Source: a candidate division CSSED10-310 bacterium (GTDB lineage: Bacteria > CSSED10-310 > JAFGJC01). From it: a stretch of 5,041 nt of DNA. The notes under the pieces were generated by a model that was given only the letters and a program-made list of their open reading frames with translations, was not told the origin of the DNA and did not search any database. Positions 1 through 5,041 of the stretch are shown here, one piece after another. Position 1 is the first letter of the stretch, and each line of letters begins with the position of its first letter. A program made the translations under genes and the position numbers. The stretch spans positions 1-5,041 of the forward strand of contig JAFGJC010000218.1 of the NCBI GenBank assembly GCA_016929305.1. The letters run 5' to 3'.

Positions 1-751
1 CATCGACGACATCCCTGGGTTTTCGAACTCTGTAATTTGCTCCGCCATAAACCAATTGCGGCCAAACGCAAAAAATACACATGTAAGGACACCCGCGGCT
101 TGCCCATAGCTGGGCACTCGGTTGAGGGATGCCACCTGCTTCATCATAATAAGCCATCATCGGGAGTTGATGTCTGCTGGGCCATGGAAGCGAATCCAGA
201 TTTTTTATCAAGGGCCGATCAGGATTGACGGTTGTCTTTCCGGAATCATCTCTGAAATTCAACCCTCGTATTTTATGTGGAGACGTCTGTTTATCGATAC
301 TTTGGACAAGTTCCAATAACGTTTCCTCATATTCACCTCTAAGAACATAATCGATCTCCGAATGTCCTTCCAGGAATTCCTTTGAGATCATTAAATTATT
401 GGGTCCGCAGAGAGCGATTTTGGGCTCATCCCCTATCATTCTGCGTATTTGTGTGACAAGTTGGAGGTCATTTTCAAAAGATGGTGTTGAGGTTTCCAGT
501 ACAATCAGGTCATGGCCGGAATTAATCATTTTATGAATGAATACCGAGTTGGGTATTTTTTCAGCAATAGCATCAACAAGTCTTACCCGGAATCCATGTT
601 TTTCCAGAAGTGCCGTTGCATATGCAAGAAAAAATGGAAAAGGCATGTACCGGCTGGCTTGACATTCCAGATGCGGCCATCTTGAACCAGCCCTTACTCC
701 ATAATAACCGGGACTTGACCATGGCGGGTTGCCTAAGAAAACTTCAGTCAT
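1..751 (-). CDS. B12-binding-type radical SAM protein, N-terminal 250 residues (runs off left edge)
   Basis: This is an open minus-strand frame from ATG at 751 to the left edge without a stop. Residues 1 to about 150 look like a cobalamin-binding Rossmann domain: an N-terminal strand ending in NPP (8-10), a STPS turn (88-91), and the closing GEYEETL (139-145). A linker (IRGLNFRD, 161-168) leads to the radical SAM core, whose 4Fe-4S motif is C221-x3-C225-x2-C228 followed by WPQ. Such enzymes cleave S-adenosylmethionine reductively for methyl transfer or radical rearrangement in the cytoplasm. Residues GVRAGSRWPH (18-27) form a distinctive segment after the first strand. The cobalamin-ligating histidine motif DxHxxG is absent; the equivalent place reads DAIAEK (60-65). 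By comparison with the divergent paralogue at 910-2379, about 250-270 C-terminal residues are missing. Start choice rests on a strong GGAGGTG upstream and no other in-frame start nearby. The family call is firm; the substrate is unknown. Confidence 0.9.
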   Translation of the reverse strand, partial: MTEVFLGNPPWSSPGYYGVRAGSRWPHLECQASRYMPFPFFLAYATALLEKHGFRVRLVDAIAEKIPNSVFIHKMINSGHDLIVLETSTPSFENDLQLVTQIRRMIGDEPKIALCGPNNLMISKEFLEGHSEIDYVLRGEYEETLLELVQSIDKQTSPHKIRGLNFRDDSGKTTVNPDRPLIKNLDSLPWPSRHQLPMMAYYDEAGGIPQPSAQLWASRGCPYMCIFCVWPQLVYGGANYRVRKPRDVVD

Positions 752-762
752 TGTTTTAATTA

Positions 763-770
763 CACCTCCC
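763..770 (-). promoter_or_regulatory. Ribosome binding site of the leftward radical SAM gene
   Basis: On the minus strand this reads GGGAGGTG, a near-perfect complement to the 16S rRNA 3' end, with 11 bases between its last G and the ATG at 751. The spacing is slightly long, but no closer site and no alternative ATG, GTG or TTG lies in frame just upstream, so it supports that ATG as the start. Confidence 0.7.
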
Positions 771-787
771 GAAACAACAAGAGAAAG

Positions 788-817
788 ATTATAATCACAT
801 GAGTCATGACGGGTCAA
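788..817 (-). promoter_or_regulatory. Sigma70-type promoter for the leftward radical SAM gene
   Basis: On the minus strand a -35 box TTGACC (812-817, one mismatch to consensus) and a perfect -10 box TATAAT (788-793) are separated by 18 bases. Transcription would start near 781, giving a leader of about 30 bases that contains the GGGAGGTG ribosome binding site. An 8-base palindrome, GTCATGAC (803-810), lies in the spacer and could be an operator half or chance. The call is by consensus only. Confidence 0.6.
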
Positions 818-852
818 ATCTTGATATCCAATGATTCGTATTCCACACTGTA

Positions 853-881
853 TTGACAGGGTGGGATATTGTCGTTAGGTT
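853..881 (+). promoter_or_regulatory. Possible promoter for the rightward radical SAM-glycosyltransferase unit
   Basis: A perfect -35 box TTGACA (853-858) is followed after 17 bases by TAGGTT (876-881), which keeps the first, second and last positions of the -10 consensus. Transcription would begin near 888, just ahead of the ribosome binding site at 896-900. The weak -10 box suggests either modest activity or activator dependence. An alternative -35 (TTGATA, 821-826) has no good -10 at the right distance. If this promoter is real, the in-frame TTG at 853 is not a translation start. Confidence 0.35.
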
Positions 882-895
882 TCTGAAGCAGGAAG

Positions 896-900
896 AGGAG
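896..900 (+). promoter_or_regulatory. Ribosome binding site that sets a TTG start at 910
   Basis: AGGAG lies within the purine-rich run at 891-904 and is separated by 9 bases from the TTG at 910-912. The frame downstream begins MKVICLNPP, the usual opening of the first strand in B12-binding radical SAM proteins. The in-frame TTG at 853 lacks a comparable site, and the ATG at 946 would remove the conserved NPP. Confidence 0.65.
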
Positions 901-909
901 AAAAGACTA

Positions 910-2379
910 TTGAAAGTTATATGTCTGAATCCCCCATTTTTAGGAATGTTTTCACGCGAGCAACGGAGTCCTGCCATTACGAAAAGCGGAACAATTTACT
1001 ACCCCATGTGGCTAGCATACGGTGCCGGGGCGTTAATGCAAGCCGGTCACGATGTCGAGCTTATCGATGCTGTTCCAAAAGGCTGGACAGCAGAAGATGT
1101 TGAATTGCATGTGCGCGATGAAAAACCGGATTTACTGGTTATTGCTACTTCCACACCAAGCATTCACAGTGACTTGGAAATTGGAGAACGATGCAAACGT
1201 GTGAAACCTGATATTGTTACGGTTTTTGTCGGCGTTCACGTATCTGCTGTTCCAGAGATAACATTAAGGGCGAATAAAACAGCGGATGCGGTTGTTATTG
1301 GTGAGTATGAGCATACACTGGTTGAACTCGCAGAAAAAATACATCAATCCAAAAGCAATTGGCGCTCAATAAAAGGCCTGGCCTACAGAGATAGCGAAAA
1401 CGTATTCATTAACGAACCCCGTCCCGCTATTGAAAATCTGGATGAGCTGCCAATGGTCGCAGCCGTATATAAACAGTTTCTTAACTATAAGGATTATTTC
1501 TATTCCATTGCTCGATATCCGGAAGTAACGCTGATTACCGGCCGCGGGTGTGCACATCGATGTATCTATTGTGTGTACCCTCAAACATTGACCGGAAGGC
1601 GTGTACGGTACCGGGATATCGATGCTGTTTTGGATGAGTGGGAATATGTGGAAAAGAATTTTCCGGAAGCGAAGGAGCTGTTTATTGAAGATGACACAAT
1701 GACTTTAGATAAAGATAGATGTTCTCGCTTAATGAAACGAAAAGTGGAACGAAATATCAAAATTGGATTCACGGCGAATTCCAGGGCGGATGTGGATCTT
1801 GAAACCTTGCAATGGTTGAAAAAAGGTGGATGCCGTTTGTTGTGTGTCGGATTTGAATCCGGCAATCAGGGTATTTTGGATACCATGCATAAAAGTCTCA
1901 AACTGGACCAAAGCCGTGAATTTGTTAAGAATGCTAAAAAAACGGGTATTATGGTTCATGGATGTTACCTGGTGGGACTGCCCGGTGAATCCCGGCAAAC
2001 ACTTGAAGAGACTCTCGCGTTTGCTAAAGAGTTGAATACCGATACTGCTCAGTTTTTCCCTCTCATGGTTTATCCGGGTACGGAAGCATATGAGTGGGCA
2101 AAGCATCAAGGGTATCTCAAATCGGAAGATTTCAGCCAGTGGCTGACACCGGATGGGCTGCATAACTGTGTTGTGGAGCGTTCCGACCTTACCAATAGAG
2201 AACTCGTGGAGTTTTGTGATCGGGCTCGCCGGGAATTTTATTTAAGACCGAGATACATGCTTTTCAAATTAAAACAAGTCATTTTAAATCCGGATGAAGC
2301 AAAACGAACGTTCAAATCCTTGCGTAAATTCTGGCGTTATCTGTTGGCAGGGAGTTTTAAACAGACATCCGAAAAATGA
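910..2379 (+). CDS. B12-binding-type radical SAM protein, complete
   Basis: This encodes 489 residues if translated from TTG at 910; the frame is open back to TTG at 853 (508 residues), but the earlier start has no ribosome binding site. Residues 1 to about 140 form a cobalamin-binding-type Rossmann domain: NPP (7-9), DAVPKG (53-58) where DxHxxG would be, a STPS turn, and GEYEHTL at its end. The radical SAM core carries C214-x3-C218-x2-C221 followed by VYPQ, then FIEDD (258-262), GFESG (314-318) and GLPGE (356-360), which are typical strand-end motifs of the TIM-type barrel. The last 80 or so residues are basic and aromatic, a tail often seen in this superfamily. It probably acts in the cytoplasm as a SAM-dependent methyltransferase or radical rearrangement enzyme. 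The Cys-(x)-x-PQ signature resembles hopanoid-associated HpnJ-like proteins, but overall similarity cannot be judged here and no symbol is assigned. The stop overlaps the next start in ATGA, implying coupled translation with the glycosyltransferase. It is a clear paralogue of the divergent gene at 1-751. Confidence 0.93.
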   Translation: MKVICLNPPFLGMFSREQRSPAITKSGTIYYPMWLAYGAGALMQAGHDVELIDAVPKGWTAEDVELHVRDEKPDLLVIATSTPSIHSDLEIGERCKRVKPDIVTVFVGVHVSAVPEITLRANKTADAVVIGEYEHTLVELAEKIHQSKSNWRSIKGLAYRDSENVFINEPRPAIENLDELPMVAAVYKQFLNYKDYFYSIARYPEVTLITGRGCAHRCIYCVYPQTLTGRRVRYRDIDAVLDEWEYVEKNFPEAKELFIEDDTMTLDKDRCSRLMKRKVERNIKIGFTANSRADVDLETLQWLKKGGCRLLCVGFESGNQGILDTMHKSLKLDQSREFVKNAKKTGIMVHGCYLVGLPGESRQTLEETLAFAKELNTDTAQFFPLMVYPGTEAYEWAKHQGYLKSEDFSQWLTPDGLHNCVVERSDLTNRELVEFCDRARREFYLRPRYMLFKLKQVILNPDEAKRTFKSLRKFWRYLLAGSFKQTSEK

Positions 2380-3962
2380 CCAGATTCTCAATTCACAGAA
2401 AATGGCAAAAACCCACGTACGGGATTCTTCTGCTGGGTATCCTTCTTATTGCATTTCTGATTCGTATCTACAAACTTGGTGCCTACTCAATGTGGCTGGA
2501 TGAAGTTGACTGCATATATGCAGGTATTAAAAATATACCCTATCACCCGCCGCTTTTTCTGAAGTTAACACTCTTGTGGCTGCCGCTGGGAACGACTGAT
2601 TTCAGCCTGAGACTTTTGCCCGTACTGATCAGTCTAATCGGCATTGTTGTTTTCTGGAATCTTGCCAGAAAATTTTGTGGGAAATATACAGCAGCAGTTT
2701 CCGCAATATTGTTCGCGACCTCGCCGCCTCTCGTTTACTATTCACGCGAGTTTAGAATGTATATTTTATTGGCAGTCCTGGCGCTGATATCCTGGGACCG
2801 GTTTTTTGACTACATGGAAAAAGGGGGTACGATCAGGTTACTCCAATATTCTTTGAGCACGGCGCTGGTGTTTTACACACACCACTTTGGGTTTTATTTT
2901 GCCGTAGGACAAGCCGTTTCGGGAGTGTTTTTCGGACTGAACAAACAGTCGCTGCGCAGGCTTTTTTCAGGATTGTTTCTGGCCGGATTATTGTATACGC
3001 CCTGGATATTAAAACTATGGTTCCTGATTCGTCGCTTCACCGGCTCGCAATACTGGGCTGAATCCATTACCTGGAAAACACCTTTTTACTCCTGGCGGTT
3101 TTTTACTGCCGGATACGAACCTCCTCCCTGGCTGCAATGGTCTCTGGGCATACTCATTGCCCTCCTGACCATTTATACGCTTATTCACTGCAAAGAAAAA
3201 AGATGTCATCTTTTTATTTTGGGCAATACAATTATTCCCGTGATTGCAGCGTTTATCGTTTCCGCTATTATGCCGGCAAGCATGTTTGTTCCCCGGTATG
3301 CAATCTTTGCAATCCCGCCTGTTTTACTGGCTGTATCATGGGCAATTACCAGTAATAAAAAGCACCTTTTGTCAGCAACTATTCTGGCAACGATTCTGAT
3401 ATTTCACGGAATCGCATTAACATATCATTATACCAATACCTTTGCTGGCGGGATATTAAGAGAGGTCCGTCCGCGAAAGGAATACCGGCAGGCTGCGACC
3501 TATATTGCGGATCACTATCAACAAGATGATGGGATTTTTACAACGTGTGAAAGCGGCTCCCTGCCTGTCTGGTACTATCTGACGTTTCGCAGAGGATTAC
3601 CCCACAGCTATCAGGTTGATCTTGATGGTGCCTACCGGAAACATCTGGAACCCAAATACAATATGCCGGAACTTATTGAAATGTATCCGTTTGTGGATCT
3701 TGTGGATATCAAAACATTAACCGGGAACTTCAATCGTATCTGGCTGTTTGAATCGGGCTGGGACGTTACATCCAATCCTGATGATTTATTCTTAAGGCAT
3801 TCCAAGCGAATCAGAAAATGGCTTTCGGAACGATTTCTTCAAATCGATCATAAGGTATTTTATGGCGTTGAGGTGAGACTGTTTGACACAGCACGAGTTC
3901 CCTCAGATGCTTGGGAATCGAGATTTTCAGGTTCAGCGAATAATCCAGTTTCAGGAAAATGA
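2376..3962 (+). CDS. GT39-like (PMT/ArnT-type) integral membrane glycosyltransferase, complete
   Basis: This is a 528-residue polytopic membrane protein with roughly ten hydrophobic segments up to about residue 353 and a soluble C-terminal domain (about 354-528), probably extracytoplasmic. Family hallmarks are the acidic pair D42-E43 in the first outer loop (SMWLDEVD), HPP at 57-59, YYSREFRMY at 121-129, THHFG at 168-172, and PRY at 306-308 near a late membrane segment. GT39/GT83 relatives transfer a sugar from a polyprenyl-phosphate carrier to lipid A, protein or another lipid acceptor on the outer face of the membrane, with the loop acidic residue as catalytic base. The start ATG overlaps the stop of the upstream radical SAM gene (ATGA, 2376-2379). 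No good ribosome binding site precedes it; the nearest GGAG is about 21 bases away, so translation likely depends on coupling. The last 25 or so codons overlap the convergent glycosyltransferase gene antisense. Sugar and acceptor are unknown. Confidence 0.9.
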   Translation: MTRFSIHRKWQKPTYGILLLGILLIAFLIRIYKLGAYSMWLDEVDCIYAGIKNIPYHPPLFLKLTLLWLPLGTTDFSLRLLPVLISLIGIVVFWNLARKFCGKYTAAVSAILFATSPPLVYYSREFRMYILLAVLALISWDRFFDYMEKGGTIRLLQYSLSTALVFYTHHFGFYFAVGQAVSGVFFGLNKQSLRRLFSGLFLAGLLYTPWILKLWFLIRRFTGSQYWAESITWKTPFYSWRFFTAGYEPPPWLQWSLGILIALLTIYTLIHCKEKRCHLFILGNTIIPVIAAFIVSAIMPASMFVPRYAIFAIPPVLLAVSWAITSNKKHLLSATILATILIFHGIALTYHYTNTFAGGILREVRPRKEYRQAATYIADHYQQDDGIFTTCESGSLPVWYYLTFRRGLPHSYQVDLDGAYRKHLEPKYNMPELIEMYPFVDLVDIKTLTGNFNRIWLFESGWDVTSNPDDLFLRHSKRIRKWLSERFLQIDHKVFYGVEVRLFDTARVPSDAWESRFSGSANNPVSGK

Positions 3963-5041
3963 TAACACCGCAGACTATGAATCTGATTGTACCGGCGTGC
4001 GGGAGTAAAAACATAGGATTTTTCATAAACCAGATGCTGATCGAGAAAAGACTGAAGTTCTTTGGTGCCGGGTATTTCGGAGCAAACAACAAGGATTACC
4101 CTGTCACCGTTACCAGAATATGCATCAAGAAGAGAAGAAAACCGATTTATTTCATTTGAAATATAGCGCGTATCGTTTTCCAGTAATTTTCGTGGCAGCC
4201 AACCCGCCTGGCCTTCAGGGAAGGGCTGAAATATGGCGAAATTTTTGCCGAGGTAATAGATCAAAGGTGATGCCGAGAGATCAGTTGTGATCATTATATC
4301 ATCTTCGCTAAGATCCATTGTTTTAAGGTAAGCTGCCACCTCCCGGTCATTGCTCTTTTCAAATCGGGCAAAATAGAGATGACCATAATAAAATTGAATG
4401 CATCCAAAAAGAAACAGGATTCCGTAAGCAATTTTTTTTAACGGTACTGATGGTGTAATGGCACAAGCAGCTAACGACAGAAAGAGAGTGTGGAATAAAA
4501 AATCGTGTCTTCCGGGAAGATATATGGGTTTTAAATAGGACAGAAAAAATGCCATGCCCAATGGCAGCAGAACAAAATAAAACAAAGCTTTAATTCGAGT
4601 AATCGAGCGAAGAGAAGCCATCAAAACGAGAATGATCAGAGATGCAGCTCCAATATCAACGACCGACTGAATCAGCACAGCGCTGGAAAGAAAGGGTGGA
4701 ACGCCGGAATAGTGTATAATCGTCTCCCAGAGAAAACTCGGCAGAGGTTTGGGAATCCATGGCGTAGTATCAGCACCCAGCTGCCTGATCATTATCATCA
4801 GCCATGGCGAAACCAGAAGGAAAACGGTGAAATGATACCATCCGATTTTCAAGCGCTGGTGCACCGAAAACAGAATAGCGCCGGCAAAAAGCAGCCAGCC
4901 GTAGTTGTGTGTCCAGATGCAAGCGGAGAGGGAAAGAGTGTAAATGACGGCCCACGATCGATAACAGCTTACCCGTAAAAGACTCAGGATTGCTAAACTG
5001 GTCCAGAACGCCGCCCAAGTATACATTCGTGTTTCTTGAGC
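3860..5041 (-). CDS. GT39-like membrane glycosyltransferase, C-terminal part (enters from right edge)
   Basis: The minus-strand frame is open to the right edge and ends at TAA (3860-3862), giving 393 visible residues. The ATG at 5026 is internal, not a start: the codons before it read AQETR, so the edge falls inside the conserved (S/A)xExRMY motif of the family. By alignment with the paralogue at 2376-3962, about 120 N-terminal residues are missing, including the catalytic acidic loop. Visible hallmarks are THNYG (4898-4912) and PIYLPGRHD (4502-4528, matching the PRY region of the paralogue), with about seven hydrophobic segments. A soluble C-terminal domain follows, beginning near REVAAYLK and containing DDIMITTDLSASPLIYY, which parallels DDGIFTTCESGSLPVWYY in the paralogue. 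It probably acts at the outer face of the cytoplasmic membrane with a polyprenyl-phosphate sugar donor. Its 3' end overlaps the convergent gene by 103 bases. The family call is strong; sugar and acceptor are unknown. Confidence 0.88.
   Translation of the reverse strand, partial: AQETRMYTWAAFWTSLAILSLLRVSCYRSWAVIYTLSLSACIWTHNYGWLLFAGAILFSVHQRLKIGWYHFTVFLLVSPWLMIMIRQLGADTTPWIPKPLPSFLWETIIHYSGVPPFLSSAVLIQSVVDIGAASLIILVLMASLRSITRIKALFYFVLLPLGMAFFLSYLKPIYLPGRHDFLFHTLFLSLAACAITPSVPLKKIAYGILFLFGCIQFYYGHLYFARFEKSNDREVAAYLKTMDLSEDDIMITTDLSASPLIYYLGKNFAIFQPFPEGQAGWLPRKLLENDTRYISNEINRFSSLLDAYSGNGDRVILVVCSEIPGTKELQSFLDQHLVYEKSYVFTPARRYNQIHSLRCYHFPETGLFAEPENLDSQASEGTRAVSNSLTSTP
3894..3920. other. Weak hairpin inside the convergent gene overlap
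   Basis: The arms CGAGTTCCC (3894-3902) and GGGAATCG (3913-3920) can pair over 8 base pairs with one bulged G (3897) and a 10-base loop. It lies in the overlap between the two convergent glycosyltransferase genes, where a bidirectional terminator would be expected. The rightward side has only a short interrupted T run (ATTTT, 3923-3927) and the leftward side has none, so an intrinsic terminator is doubtful. It may be chance. Confidence 0.2.

Noticed and set aside
37..319. Two short overlapping plus-strand frames (37-228 and 122-319)
   Set aside because: They are antisense to the partial radical SAM gene, whose frame here includes the CX3CX2C motif; neither resembles a known protein.
821..832. 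Imperfect palindrome around GATATC in the intergenic gap
   Set aside because: Symmetry beyond the central six bases needs a one-base deletion, which is within chance for AT-rich sequence.
1729..2163. 144-codon minus-strand frame
   Set aside because: It is antisense to the radical SAM core (GFESG, GLPGE region) and has no recognisable domain or start signals.
3894..3920. Bidirectional intrinsic terminator between the convergent genes
   Set aside because: The stem is short and bulged, and neither side has a proper U tract; kept only as a low-confidence hairpin.
3959..4159. Plus-strand frame of 66 codons whose ATG overlaps the stop of the glycosyltransferase gene (ATGA)
   Set aside because: It lies wholly antisense to the well-supported minus-strand glycosyltransferase, shows no family motif and has no ribosome binding site; the overlap looks coincidental.
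4712..4978. 88-codon plus-strand frame
   Set aside because: It is antisense to membrane segments of the minus-strand glycosyltransferase and is polar and patternless, as expected for a shadow of hydrophobic coding sequence.
5024..5026. ATG as the start of the minus-strand glycosyltransferase
   Set aside because: In-frame codons continue upstream to the edge and spell the conserved QExRMY motif across this methionine, so it is internal and the gene is truncated by the window.

Overview
The window holds four protein-coding genes forming two paralogous pairs: two cobalamin-binding-type radical SAM proteins, arranged divergently, and two GT39-like membrane glycosyltransferases, arranged convergently. 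I see no rRNA, tRNA, CRISPR array, insertion sequence or phage gene. Coding density is very high. The only real intergenic space is the 158-base gap between the divergent radical SAM genes. Base composition looks mid-40s percent GC by eye. Strong Shine-Dalgarno sites and sigma70-like boxes indicate a bacterium. Cobalamin-type radical SAM enzymes next to polyprenyl-phosphate-sugar-type transferases are most familiar to me from anaerobic Gram-negative lineages such as Desulfobacterota and environmental candidate phyla, but the sequence does not fix the taxon.

Layout, left to right. Bases 1-751 (minus) are the first 250 codons of a radical SAM gene that runs off the left edge; its CX3CX2C cluster motif lies just inside the window. 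Bases 752-909 are a divergent control region with a good minus-strand promoter and ribosome binding site and a plausible plus-strand promoter and ribosome binding site. Bases 910-2379 (plus) are a complete second radical SAM gene, most likely starting at a TTG. Bases 2376-3962 (plus) are a complete GT39-like glycosyltransferase joined to it by an ATGA stop/start overlap. Bases 3860-5041 (minus) are the C-terminal three quarters of a second GT39-like glycosyltransferase that enters from the right edge and overlaps the first one tail to tail by 103 bases.

How they may work together (inference): the plus-strand pair looks like one translationally coupled unit, in which a cytoplasmic radical SAM enzyme alters a sugar, lipid or polyprenyl-linked intermediate and the membrane transferase moves a sugar from a polyprenyl-phosphate carrier to an acceptor on the outer face of the cytoplasmic membrane. 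With a paralogue of each enzyme at either side, the locus looks like part of a surface glycan or glycolipid cluster with an unusual modification. No specific substrate can be named from sequence alone.
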